DNA from: Bacillus sp. CHD6a
GTDB taxonomy: Bacteria > Bacillota > Bacilli > Bacillales > Bacillaceae_I
Assembly: GCF_001293645.1 (NCBI RefSeq)
Contig: NZ_LBMD01000002.1
Location: forward strand, 186,001-250,000
Direction: 5' to 3'
Length of the DNA: 64,000 nucleotides
The stretch's first letter is position 1; every line of letters begins with the position of its first letter. Shown here in pieces: positions 27,493-35,430 of the stretch. A program made the position numbers and the translations under genes. Below the pieces are notes generated by a model. That model did no database searches and had not been told where the DNA came from. It saw only the letters and a program-made list of their open reading frames with translations.

Positions 27493-27535
27493 AAAAAAAG
27501 CCTACTTACGTATTCCAAGTAAGTAGCTTTTTTTC
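27493..27535. terminator. Terminator downstream of bdbC
   Basis: CTACTTAC (27502-27509) pairs with GTAAGTAG (27519-27526), flanked by A7 and T7, so it can act on both strands. Confidence 0.8.
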
Positions 27536-27537
27536 TA

Positions 27538-27972
27538 TTATTGCTTCCGTTGTTTAATCGTAAGAATTAAAAGTGAAATGATAATCAATGTAAAGGCTGT
27601 CCACGCCAAAAATGGGATGGTAATAAAGCCTAGCCAGTTGATATATTGGGCATTACAAGGAACGCCGCTTACGCATGGTTTGATTTCAGCAAAGCCCGGT
27701 ACCTTTTGGACAAGATAGTGGTAAGTGGAAATGAACCACCCAATGACTGCCAAGGGCAAAGCGAATTTCTTTGCTGAAACGTCATTTTGAAACGTGCCTA
27801 TCCCCAGGATCAATACCAATGGGTACATGATAATTCTCTGATACCAGCATAAATCGCACGGAATAAATCCTTTTATTTCGCTAAAATAAAGACTGCCTAA
27901 AGTGGCGACAAGGGCCACCACCCAGGCAACATACAAATATATCTGATGGGAATTACTGCTTTCTTGCTTCAT
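27538..27972 (-). CDS. bdbC: Disulfide bond formation membrane protein BdbC
   Basis: About 144 residues from ATG 27972, preceded by GGTGAGTAAC; the frame is open further upstream but into bdbD. Four membrane helices; the first periplasm-side pair is IPCDLCWYQRI (C-x-x-C) and the second is KPCVSGVPC, exactly as in the DsbB/BdbC family. It re-oxidises the thiol oxidase BdbD and passes electrons to quinone. The start lies one base after the bdbD stop codon, so the two are translationally coupled. In Bacillus subtilis the pair supports competence and secreted disulfide proteins. Confidence 0.92.
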   Translation of the reverse strand: MKQESSNSHQIYLYVAWVVALVATLGSLYFSEIKGFIPCDLCWYQRIIMYPLVLILGIGTFQNDVSAKKFALPLAVIGWFISTYHYLVQKVPGFAEIKPCVSGVPCNAQYINWLGFITIPFLAWTAFTLIIISLLILTIKQRKQ

Positions 27973-27973
27973 G

Positions 27974-28648
27974 TTACTCACCATCAAGTTCTTGTTCAAT
28001 GATTTCAACCATCTTTTCGTAATCGAATGGATCTGTTAACGCTTGGTCATTGACCATAATAGTTGGGGTCATCGCTACTTTAAACTCATCCGTCAGATCA
28101 GAATCGAGGCGAACGGCATCCACAATTTCTTGGCTGGTAAGGTCTGCTTTGAATTGTTCCATATCAATGCCATCCATGTTGCTTGCAATTTCGATCAACT
28201 TTTCCGTCGTAATCCATTGGCTGTTATGATTTGCAGAAGGTTGCTCTTCGAAAAGTTGCTTGTGAAAGTCCCAATACACATCAGGATTTTGCTTCCATAC
28301 AGCTTCTGCGGCTGCCGCGCCTAAAGCGGACTCTTGCCCGTGGAAAAGAACATTAATATAGACAAATTTTACTTTGCCGCTATCCACATAATCTTTCACT
28401 AACTGTGGGTAGGAACTTTCTCCCCATGCCTTACAAGCAGGGCATTTGAAATCTCCAAACTCCACGATGGTAACCGGTGCATCTTCCTCTCCAAGGACAG
28501 GTTGTCCAGAGATATCCGGCATATTTTCAAAGGATTGTGCATCCTCTTTTGTTGCCTGGGTAAGGATGATGATTGCAGCTAATAATCCGGCAATAACAAG
28601 CGTTAAAATCATGATTAATCTAAAAGAAGTATTACTTTTCTTTGCCAT
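27974..28648 (-). CDS. bdbD: DsbA-family thiol oxidase BdbD
   Basis: 224 residues. One N-terminal membrane anchor (about 9-30) and an extracellular thioredoxin-fold domain with GEEDAPVTIVEFGDFKCPACKAWGES (active C-P-A-C) and the cis-Pro loop VAMTPTIMVNDQAL. It introduces disulfides into exported proteins and is re-oxidised by BdbC, encoded directly downstream. GGAGAGGG precedes the start on the minus strand. Confidence 0.92.
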   Translation of the reverse strand: MAKKSNTSFRLIMILTLVIAGLLAAIIILTQATKEDAQSFENMPDISGQPVLGEEDAPVTIVEFGDFKCPACKAWGESSYPQLVKDYVDSGKVKFVYINVLFHGQESALGAAAAEAVWKQNPDVYWDFHKQLFEEQPSANHNSQWITTEKLIEIASNMDGIDMEQFKADLTSQEIVDAVRLDSDLTDEFKVAMTPTIMVNDQALTDPFDYEKMVEIIEQELDGE

Positions 28649-29027
28649 ATAACCCTCTCCATTTATGCTTTTATAGGTATTCCATAAAATAAATTCCGGT
28701 TAAATTCTATCAAACTACCAACCTATAATCAAAAAGATTGTTAGATACGCGAAGGAATTTGTGACAGAATGGAGAACGTCGGTTGAGGGGAGTCGGTATG
28801 GGGAAATTAGGGATTTATGCGCTCGAGGCTTGTGGACAAGACAGTAACGAAGCCTCACTTGTAGATTGCCGTGCCAGTCCCTTCAATACAAAAAATATCA
28901 CAATCTCATATGAAAATTGCTAAGAAACTGGAAATGGCTAACAGCTTGGTTTATATTGGTAAATGTAGGGGAGTGCCGCTTCTCTGACAATTCGAAATGC
29001 AGCAAATATGGAAATGAGGGGAATTAC
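28649..29027. other. Divergent intergenic region without a recognised gene
   Basis: Holds the upstream regions of bdbD (minus) and of the ABC ATPase (plus). A long open frame runs into the ATPase from 28917 but has no start signal. No repeat, hairpin or riboswitch was recognised. Confidence 0.4.
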
Positions 29028-29963
29028 ATGTCTTATGCACTAGAAGTGAAAAATTTAACCAAAAGAATTGGAAGTAAAACGATTGTTAAAGATGTAACTT
29101 TTGCAGTGGAAAAAGGGGAAATATTCGGTCTCCTCGGACCTAATGGAGCTGGGAAAACCACCATTATTAGAATGATAGTTAACTTGATTAACAGAACAGG
29201 TGGAAGTGTCATCATTAATGGACATAATCTTGACAGCTCGTTTAAGTCTGCTATGAGTGAAATTGGAGCGATTGTTGAAAATCCGGAGTTTTATAGATAT
29301 ATGTCAGGATACAAAAATATTAAACATTATGCCAATATGGCCACAAAGAAAATCACCAAAGAACGTATTCAGGAAATGGTTAGTTTAGTAGGGCTTGAGG
29401 ATGCGATTCACAACAAAGTGAAAACCTATTCCTTAGGGATGAGGCAGCGCCTTGGGGTAGCCCAGGCATTATTGCATGAACCTTCCTTGCTTATACTTGA
29501 TGAACCTACCAATGGACTAGATCCACAGGGGATTCGTGAGTTTCGTGATTATTTACGGTTGCTTGCGGACAATGGTATTTCTGTTGTTGTCTCCTCTCAC
29601 TTACTATCTGAAATGCAGCTTATGTGTGATCGGTTCGCCATCATTGAAAAAGGGGAGCTTATTCATATTTCCACCATGAACGAATCGGTTGGAACACAAG
29701 AAACATTGCGAGAGTATGTCTTTGAAGTAAGTGATGTGGACAAGGCAGTGGATATTTTAAAGAAGAATAATTTTGAAGACAATGTTGGGAAAAAGGGAGA
29801 AACCATCATCCACCTTTCCATTGTAAAAGAGGATGTTGCCAAGATTAACCGTTTGTTTGTAGAGCAGAATATCGATGTATTCGGGATTGAAATGGTTAAA
29901 GCAACACTTGAGGACCGTTTCTTAGAGTTAACAAACAAGGATAAAAAGGAGCATATGGCATGA
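29028..29963 (+). CDS. ABC transporter ATP-binding protein, BcrA type
   Basis: About 311 residues from ATG 29028, which follows GAGGGGAATTAC. Walker A GPNGAGKTT, signature YSLGMRQRLGVAQAL, Walker B LLILDEPTNGLDP and H-loop SSHLLSEM are intact; a C-terminal domain of about 90 residues (FEVSDVDKAVDILKK...) follows, as in bacitracin-exporter ATPases. It powers the permease encoded next, with which it overlaps by four bases. The likely role is export of a peptide antibiotic or lipid; the substrate is unknown. Confidence 0.9.
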   Translation: MSYALEVKNLTKRIGSKTIVKDVTFAVEKGEIFGLLGPNGAGKTTIIRMIVNLINRTGGSVIINGHNLDSSFKSAMSEIGAIVENPEFYRYMSGYKNIKHYANMATKKITKERIQEMVSLVGLEDAIHNKVKTYSLGMRQRLGVAQALLHEPSLLILDEPTNGLDPQGIREFRDYLRLLADNGISVVVSSHLLSEMQLMCDRFAIIEKGELIHISTMNESVGTQETLREYVFEVSDVDKAVDILKKNNFEDNVGKKGETIIHLSIVKEDVAKINRLFVEQNIDVFGIEMVKATLEDRFLELTNKDKKEHMA

Positions 29964-30904
29964 TCGGATTAATAAAAAATGAGATGATGAAAATATTTTC
30001 AAAAGTATCTAGTTGGATTTACATAGCAATTCTTGTTATTGGGGTAGTGGGAGGCGCTGCTATCTACCAAAATGTGTTTGGAGAGACAAACGATAATTGG
30101 AAAAGTGAAACACAAGCAGAAATTGCGGAATTGGAAGCCTTGTTAGCAGAAGCACCAGAAGAGGAAAAAGAAATATACCAGTTACAAATCGATGAGAAGC
30201 AACAATTCGTCGATGCAGACATAAACCCCACTGAAAAAGTCAGCTGGCATTTTATGAATGATGTTGTCATTGGGATGACATTCTTTATTACCTTATTCAC
30301 CGTCATAGTCTGCAGCGCAAACGTTTCAGCGGAGTTCTCAGATGGGACAATTAAACAGTTATTGATCCGCCCGCACCGTCGATGGAGCATTCTATTATCC
30401 AAATATATTTCCGTACTTCTTTACTCCCTTGTTATGCTATCTGTGCTTTTAATTGCAGGGTATCTAGTTAGTGTCCTATTCTTTGGGGTTGGTGATTTCA
30501 ACATGAAATCCATCGTTTACACAATAGACGGCCAAAAAGAAGTGGCCATTGGAACACAATTTTTCACTAGCATTCTTTACTTCTTGCCTAGTTTGTTGAT
30601 GGTAATGACCATCTCCTTCATGCTTTCCACCTTGTTCAAAAGCCAAGCACTTGCAGTTGGTATCGGTATTGCTGTTCTATTCTTCTCGTCTGTTCTAGGT
30701 GGAATCATCGTATTTCTGGCAGAGAAATTTACATGGGCAAAATTCCTGATTTTCCCGCATCTTGACTTAACCGTCTATGCACTCCAAGACAAAATACTTC
30801 AAGATGTCACTTTGCCTATTTCATTATCCATCTTGCTAGTATACTACGTTATATTCATGACTTTGACATTCCTCTTCTTCCAGAAGCGAGATGTAAGTAT
30901 TTAG
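29960..30904 (+). CDS. ABC-2 family permease, BcrB type
   Basis: 314 residues with one N-terminal helix (about 17-36), a large acidic extracellular segment (about 40-95, AEIAELEALLAEAPEEEKEIYQ), and five further helices. The cytoplasmic motif SAEFSDGTIKQLLIRPHRRW is diagnostic for this group. It overlaps the ATPase gene by four bases (ATGA). Transcription probably ends in the stem-loop at 30916. Confidence 0.88.
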   Translation: MIGLIKNEMMKIFSKVSSWIYIAILVIGVVGGAAIYQNVFGETNDNWKSETQAEIAELEALLAEAPEEEKEIYQLQIDEKQQFVDADINPTEKVSWHFMNDVVIGMTFFITLFTVIVCSANVSAEFSDGTIKQLLIRPHRRWSILLSKYISVLLYSLVMLSVLLIAGYLVSVLFFGVGDFNMKSIVYTIDGQKEVAIGTQFFTSILYFLPSLLMVMTISFMLSTLFKSQALAVGIGIAVLFFSSVLGGIIVFLAEKFTWAKFLIFPHLDLTVYALQDKILQDVTLPISLSILLVYYVIFMTLTFLFFQKRDVSI

Positions 30905-30915
30905 TCGTTTGAGAG

Positions 30916-30959
30916 GACAGGCACGGCGATCCATTTTGGTCGCCGTGCCTGTCTTTTTT
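30916..30959. repeat. Dispersed stem-loop, copy 1 (terminator)
   Basis: GACAGGCACGGCGATCC (30916-30932) pairs with GGTCGCCGTGCCTGTC (30938-30953), followed by TTTTTT. It is a terminator for the ABC operon and one of four full related stem-loops in 30.9-33.7 kb. Confidence 0.85.
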
Positions 30960-31965
30960 ATTGACTAGAAAGTTCGTCCCGATTTGCCGCGAGCGGTGGT
31001 TGTTCTAGCCAGCCTTTCTTTATGGCAAGTTTTGCTCCGTCGTACGAGAATTTAGAGGTTTCAACAACAAGTCTTGCAAAAGAAAGTGCAATATCTTTCC
31101 TCGTTATTTGAGAGAGGGCGGTGCCGTAATTGGCAAGACCGCTGGCACTCGCGAGGCCTGTGTGATAAAACATCAGCTTGTCTGAAAACGGTGCAATCCG
31201 GGATTCTGTTACTTCCGGATCCCAAAGTTGGGGGGAGGGAAGATCCTCGTCCGTTAGAATATTAATAAAGATATCGATATGTTTATGCGCTATTTTTCTT
31301 CCGCGCATCAGGTATTCTCTTAGTGAATTGGACTTGCATGTTTGACTAAACGCGATCATCAAGGACTTTCCTAACATATTCGTATCAAGATTTATGTAGA
31401 TTTCTTTAATCTCTTGAACAGAAATTGCGCGTGAGGAACCCTTTAATTTTCCTAGAAAAGAAAGGTCCTCCACAAACTGAACACTTGTGGGTATAGGAGT
31501 GCTGGGTGTTCTGATGACAATTCCCTTTTCTAACAAAGCCTCTATGGTGTCTTGAAACACGGTGAGATATTCGGTCATATTATCCTGCAAAAATAACCGT
31601 ATGTCCCGGCGGTGGGAGGCAAACAAACCATTAGCGTAATTAATAATAGATGCCCGGCTCATTTCTTTTAAATAGAAGAGATAGAATTTATCCGAAAACA
31701 TTTTGGGTGCATCAAGGAACACATCTGCTTCACTGAATGCTTGTGGTGTTTTCATTTGTTCTTGGGCAAAAATCTCCTCATATCGTTTGATTCTTTTTGA
31801 GGTGAGATCAGCGTTTTCTTGCATCAATTGCTTTGCATCTTTATCGATCACGTTATGAAGAAAGCTCCGCATCATCCCTGATAAAAGAGATTCACCGATG
31901 TATCCAGACCAAAGTGCGGAGATTTCTCCCGAGCTTAAGGTAACAAGTCTTCCATCCTGGGACAA
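30958..31965 (-). CDS. DUF3231 family protein
   Basis: 335 residues, two tandem DUF3231 modules (about 1-165 and 170-325), each an all-helical four-helix-like unit: LSSGEISALWSGYIGESLLSGMMRSFL and the matching SVQEIKEIYINLDTNMLGKSLMIAFSQ. The family is common in spore-forming bacilli and resembles ferritin-like/coat-associated proteins; the function is not established. A start at 31965 follows AGGAGGAG. It is convergent with the BcrB gene. Confidence 0.85.
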   Translation of the reverse strand: MSQDGRLVTLSSGEISALWSGYIGESLLSGMMRSFLHNVIDKDAKQLMQENADLTSKRIKRYEEIFAQEQMKTPQAFSEADVFLDAPKMFSDKFYLFYLKEMSRASIINYANGLFASHRRDIRLFLQDNMTEYLTVFQDTIEALLEKGIVIRTPSTPIPTSVQFVEDLSFLGKLKGSSRAISVQEIKEIYINLDTNMLGKSLMIAFSQTCKSNSLREYLMRGRKIAHKHIDIFINILTDEDLPSPQLWDPEVTESRIAPFSDKLMFYHTGLASASGLANYGTALSQITRKDIALSFARLVVETSKFSYDGAKLAIKKGWLEQPPLAANRDELSSQ

Positions 31966-32040
31966 AATTAACTCCTCCTGTTAATAACAAAGATAAGGAT
32001 AGTTTGGATAAAAGAAGGGGAAAGTATACGGGCTGAGAGA

Positions 32041-32078
32041 ACAGGCACGGCGACCCATTGTTGGTCACGGTGCCTGTC
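32041..32078. repeat. Dispersed stem-loop, copy 2
   Basis: ACAGGCACGGCGACC (32041-32055) pairs with GGTCACGGTGCCTGTC (32063-32078). No T-run follows, so it is not an obvious terminator. Located upstream of both flanking genes. Confidence 0.8.
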
Positions 32079-32115
32079 GCTCCGACGTCAGTATAAAAAA
32101 GGAGGAATATCCACC

Positions 32116-32298
32116 ATGGCGAAAAGAAACGGAAAAACAGATGCGGAACAAAAGAATAAAAAAGGCTTTGACGCTAGCCAATCAGACGCTGAATTCTCTA
32201 AGGAATTAGGCAGTGCTGCAGCTAACCAAGCCCATAAAGAGAAAGCCAAAAAAGAAAAATCCTCTAAAAATCAAGGGGAATGGAACGGAATGAACTAA
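32116..32298 (+). CDS. Small hydrophilic protein, possibly a spore protein
   Basis: 60 residues, highly charged, no hydrophobic segment: AKRNGKTDAEQKNKKGFDAS then AEFSKELGSAAANQAHKEKA. The composition and the EF-x-K/S-E-x-x-x-A-A pattern recall small acid-soluble or gamma-type spore proteins, but the homology is not certain. AAAAAAGGAGGAATATCCACC gives a clear ribosome site. Confidence 0.5.
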   Translation: MAKRNGKTDAEQKNKKGFDASQSDAEFSKELGSAAANQAHKEKAKKEKSSKNQGEWNGMN

Positions 32299-32310
32299 GG
32301 GTAGAGGGTT

Positions 32311-32350
32311 GCAGGCACTGCGGTCCATTTGTAGCGCCGTGCCTGTCCCT
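32311..32350. repeat. Dispersed stem-loop, copy 3
   Basis: GCAGGCACTGCGGTCC (32311-32326) pairs imperfectly with GCGCCGTGCCTGTCC (32334-32348). It follows the small protein gene by 12 bases and precedes the facing acetyltransferase gene. Confidence 0.75.
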
Positions 32351-32356
32351 AAAGCT

Positions 32357-32920
32357 TTAATTAGCGTTTTTATAATATACCAAGTTGTCCGTCCACTCTC
32401 CATTTTCCAAAATAAAGCCTTTCCGAATACATTCAAATTCCATACCGATACTTTCCGCTAATTTTACAGAAGGAGTATTATCCAAGTTAATGTGAGCCTC
32501 AATGCGGTGGAAATTCAACTGTTGAAAAGCGATGTTGAGAGCTGCATTTACTGCCTCTTTCCCGTAACCTGCTCTCCAATATTGATTATGTATGGTATAA
32601 CCAATCCTCCCCCATTGAAAATCTTCTCTTGCAAAGGTGGAAAAATCGATCATGCCGATGTGAGTCCCATCATTTTTTCTAAACACTCCAAATATATGAG
32701 CTTTGTCCGTCCATGCCAACTCTTGATGCTTATCCACAAGATTGTGAAACCATTCCAGTGTACAAATGCTCATATCCAATTTCCCTTCATCATAAGAATG
32801 CTGGGAAGGTAACCTGCTTTCATATTCATGTAACCAGTTTTCATAGTCTTCATTCTTTAAAGGTCTTACTATTAATCTATCGGTTTCTGATAGAAAGTCG
32901 AATTTATCTTTTGTAGTCAA
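32357..32920 (-). CDS. GNAT family N-acetyltransferase, RimJ/RimL type
   Basis: 187 residues: LSETDRLIVRPLKNEDYENWLHEYE, HIGMIDFSTFARE, the CoA loop YWRAGYGKEAVNAAL and NFHRIEAHINLDNTPSVKLAESIGM. The family acetylates ribosomal-protein or small-molecule amines; this substrate is unknown. Upstream of its start lies a phased TTTATTGTCC array (32951 onward), which could affect its promoter. GGAGATACCAC precedes the ATG. Confidence 0.87.
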   Translation of the reverse strand: MTTKDKFDFLSETDRLIVRPLKNEDYENWLHEYESRLPSQHSYDEGKLDMSICTLEWFHNLVDKHQELAWTDKAHIFGVFRKNDGTHIGMIDFSTFAREDFQWGRIGYTIHNQYWRAGYGKEAVNAALNIAFQQLNFHRIEAHINLDNTPSVKLAESIGMEFECIRKGFILENGEWTDNLVYYKNAN

Positions 32921-32950
32921 TGTGGTATCTCCTCCGTGTGCTCGATTTGT

Positions 32951-33053
32951 TTTATTGTCCGGATTTAAGATTTATTGTCCAGACTTTTGTTTTATTATCC
33001 ACTTTCTCAATATATTGTCCAATTAAGGTCATATATTTGCCATTCGACAAAAT
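32951..33053. repeat. Phased array of TTTATTGTCC at 20-bp spacing, ending in a 0A-box word
   Basis: TTTATTGTCC occurs at 32951 and 32971, TTTATTATCC at 32991, TATATTGTCC at 33011 and TATATTTGCC at 33032. Steps are 20, 20, 20 and 21 bp. The last unit runs into GCCATTCGACAAAAT (33039-33053), which contains TTCGACA, the complement of the Spo0A box. The same ending occurs at 35365-35379. Spo0A binding is untested. Confidence 0.88.
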
Positions 33054-33310
33054 GTAATTGTAAAATTTGGAGTTTTGCCTTTTCATAAAATGGGAATGTG
33101 AAAAAAAGGAAGTAACCTAGAACGAATGTTGTATGCATGCCAAAAAATCCAAACATTTGTATGGTAGAAAAGTTACAAATTTAGAAGTAGGAGCTTGCTA
33201 TCTAGATAAAACATAAACCATAACACCTATTCTAAACAAGTTGGCTGATTGGTAAAATTAAACTGGATAATTTTTTGGACTTCGATGGTGTAAAGGGTGC
33301 TAGATATTAA

Positions 33311-33607
33311 ATGAATTTCATTGAAACTATTTATTTTGCAATTGGATCATTTATATTTATTAATTTTTTCTTTGCTCTTTTATATTTAGTTAGTAGAAGA
33401 GCAGGTGAAAGATTATTTGATGGATTGTGTAAGTACTCGGATTGCCTAGGATCATTGTTGTTTCTAACACTGTTAGGATTGACGAATTTTGTAGCAATAA
33501 TTACTTATGATCGCTTCAATTGGTTTGTAGCACGGCTGGTGATGCTTCTATATGCGGCATTGTTATTTATTTCATTTTTCATTTTTTTAATTATAATAGG
33601 TGCTTAA
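33311..33607 (+). CDS. Small membrane protein, unknown
   Basis: 98 residues with three predicted membrane helices (about 5-27, 47-68 and 74-96) and a short cytoplasmic loop. The ribosome site is weak. Not recognised as a family. A T-tailed hairpin at 33683 could end its transcript after the stem-loop at 33630. Confidence 0.5.
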   Translation: MNFIETIYFAIGSFIFINFFFALLYLVSRRAGERLFDGLCKYSDCLGSLLFLTLLGLTNFVAIITYDRFNWFVARLVMLLYAALLFISFFIFLIIIGA

Positions 33608-33629
33608 TAGTTGATATAAGGGAGCAAAG

Positions 33630-33664
33630 AGGCACGCCGACCCGGTTGGGGAACGGCGTGCCTG
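33630..33664. repeat. Dispersed stem-loop, copy 4
   Basis: AGGCACGCCGACCC (33630-33643) pairs with GGGGAACGGCGTGCCTG (33648-33664) with a small bulge. Follows the small membrane gene. Confidence 0.8.
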
Positions 33665-33682
33665 TTTCCAAATAACATAGTG

Positions 33683-33716
33683 CGACTCCGTAGATTTTTG
33701 GACGGGGTCGTTTTTT
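33683..33716 (+). terminator. Rho-independent terminator
   Basis: CGACTCCG (33683-33690) and CGGGGTCG (33703-33710) pair with one G-T-type mismatch and are followed by TTTTTT. Confidence 0.75.
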
Positions 33717-33734
33717 GTTGGGTTTTGTCGCTTC

Positions 33735-33860
33735 GCTAGTATTTGGGGTAGTTTGGACAGTAAAGTAGGGACGACGGACAGTATTTGTGTTTTTTACGAC
33801 AGTATTTGGGCCATTTCCGACAGTGAATGGGTGTGTTTGGACAGTAAATGAGATTGGACA
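33735..33860. repeat. Phased array of GACAGTA at 21-bp spacing
   Basis: GCTAGTATTTGG (33735, degenerate), GACAGTAAA (33756), GACAGTATTTG (33777), GACAGTATTTGG (33798), GACAGTGAATGG (33819) and GACAGTAAATG (33840) are each exactly 21 bp apart; a last GACAT follows at 33857. On the other strand the word reads TTTACTGTCC, close to the TTTATTGTCC of the neighbouring arrays. Confidence 0.9.
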
Positions 33861-34020
33861 TGAAAAACTGAGGAAAACAATTGCAAAAATAGTCCTCCTA
33901 CACCCAAAGTCGTACCTATCCCATCACAAAGCTGTATCCAAACTTCCTTCCTTCGCTGAATGTTGCCATTTTCTTCTTCCATTATGATAAAAGTATCATA
34001 CCTGGAGAGGAAGAACGGCA

Positions 34021-35232
34021 ATGAACAGTTTATATAAGGACAGTAGGTTTCGGTATATCATTTTAGCGAATTTAGCTTCATCTATTGGCAGCGGGATCAC
34101 CATGATTGCGATTCCGTGGCTGTTGGTGACAAGCGATAAGGGCAATGAAGTGTTTGGTTTTGTGGCAATTTGTATGACGATCATTAACTTTATCCTTACA
34201 CCGTATTTGGGGTATTTAATTGATAAAGTTTCTAGGAAGAAAATGATCGTAAGCAGTAAGGTGCTCAGTCTCATCGCTTTGATTTTGTTTTCCGGCGTGG
34301 GATTTCTGGGGATGGAGTACGAACTTTGGCACTACATTATCATTTACATGATTGGCAGCTTGTACTACACGATTTTCTATCCGACGATGTTTGCTTTAAA
34401 TCAGGAGTTGTTTCATAAAAATCAGTTTAAGGTATTGAACGGGACGATGGAGGTCCAGGGTCAGCTGTCAAGTATGCTTGCTGGTGCAATTGCGAGTGTG
34501 CTTCTTTTAAAGTGGGATCTCCATTATATTTTGCTTTTGGATGTATGTACGTATGCGCTTGCCATCTACTTTTTTGTGAGAATACCGTATGTGAGAACGA
34601 GAAAAGAAAAAGCAGTTTCAGTAAGTACCTCTGAAGCTATTAATTTTATGAAAAGGGAGCCGGGTTTGTTTCTGTTTTTGCTGGCCTCGTCCTTACCGTT
34701 CATTGGGGTGATGCTAACAAACTATTTGTTTCCTGTCTACTTGGCGGATGTGTTGGAAGTAGAGGGGGATATTTATGGAATCCAGGGGATGGTGTATGGG
34801 CTGGGTGCCGTTTTGGCTGGAATTATTGTTCCGATTGCTGCGCGGATATGGGAGGATGAGAAGCTAGTTGCAGGGACGATGATCCTTTTTACGATGGCCA
34901 TTTCCGTTATGGTATATCTACCCGTTGGCGGCTATCTGTTCATGATGCTGTTGATCGCATTCGGTAATGGCGGTGCAAGGGTTGCTCGGAATGCCTTTAT
35001 GATGGAGCGGATTCCCAATGAGATAATAGGCAGGGTCGATGGTTTGTTGAGAGCAGTGGGGCTTTTGTTGCGCATTGTGTTGTTAGGGGTGTTCACGGGG
35101 CTTGTTTCCATGGGAGAGATAATGTTGTGTTTTATGATTCTGACTGTAATTCTGGTGGTCGCTTCAGTATTTGTGGTCGTTTTTTCACGGAAAAGTCTGC
35201 GGGTTGCTGGTAGGCAGGTGCTTAAAGTGTAA
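34021..35232 (+). CDS. MFS transporter (MefA/tetracycline-like efflux family)
   Basis: 403 residues, twelve membrane helices. The first helix pair has RYIILANLASSIGSGITMIAIPWLLV, the intracellular loop 2-3 motif GYLIDKVSRKKMI (G-x-x-x-D-R/K-x-x-R/K-K), and ARVARNAFMMERIPNEIIGRVDGLL in the second half is typical of the MefE/MdfA-like drug efflux group. The function is probably drug or metabolite export. GGAGAGGAAGAACGGCA precedes the ATG. Ends in a GGAGCC hairpin at 35235. Confidence 0.88.
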   Translation: MNSLYKDSRFRYIILANLASSIGSGITMIAIPWLLVTSDKGNEVFGFVAICMTIINFILTPYLGYLIDKVSRKKMIVSSKVLSLIALILFSGVGFLGMEYELWHYIIIYMIGSLYYTIFYPTMFALNQELFHKNQFKVLNGTMEVQGQLSSMLAGAIASVLLLKWDLHYILLLDVCTYALAIYFFVRIPYVRTRKEKAVSVSTSEAINFMKREPGLFLFLLASSLPFIGVMLTNYLFPVYLADVLEVEGDIYGIQGMVYGLGAVLAGIIVPIAARIWEDEKLVAGTMILFTMAISVMVYLPVGGYLFMMLLIAFGNGGARVARNAFMMERIPNEIIGRVDGLLRAVGLLLRIVLLGVFTGLVSMGEIMLCFMILTVILVVASVFVVVFSRKSLRVAGRQVLKV

Positions 35233-35234
35233 TG

Positions 35235-35259
35235 GGAGCCAAAATGGATGGCTCCTTTT
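35235..35259 (+). terminator. Terminator of the MFS gene
   Basis: GGAGCC (35235-35240) pairs with GGCTCC (35250-35255) and is followed by TTTTC. Confidence 0.75.
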
Positions 35260-35274
35260 CGATTGGCGGGTAAG

Positions 35275-35379
35275 TTTATTGTCCAATTATTAGATTTATT
35301 GTCCAAACTCTAAAATTTATTAGCCATTTTTTTTTTTTTTTGAGCGACTTTAAGCGATATACATGCCATTCGACAAAAT
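35275..35379. repeat. Phased TTTATTGTCC array, second locus, with 0A-box word
   Basis: TTTATTGTCC at 35275 and 35295, TTTATTAGCC at 35316, a poly-T tract across the next phase, and TATACATGCC at 35358. The steps are 20, 21 and 2 x 21 bp. Like the locus at 32951 it ends in GCCATTCGACAAAAT (35365-35379). Lies between convergent genes. Confidence 0.85.
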
Positions 35380-35409
35380 ACGTCAAAAATAGCATCGCAC
35401 ACTTGGTCG

Positions 35410-35430
35410 ACGTGCCTGTTCCCTCAACCC
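35410..35430. repeat. Half copy of the dispersed stem-loop
   Basis: CGTGCCTGTTCCCTCAACCC matches the right arm and tail of the stem-loop family; the left arm is missing. A comparable tail GCACCTGTCCCCTCAACCC lies at 37774-37792. Confidence 0.6.

Noticed and set aside
35331-35341. Poly-T tract as a terminator
   Set aside because: No stem precedes it; the real terminator of the MFS gene is the hairpin at 35235.
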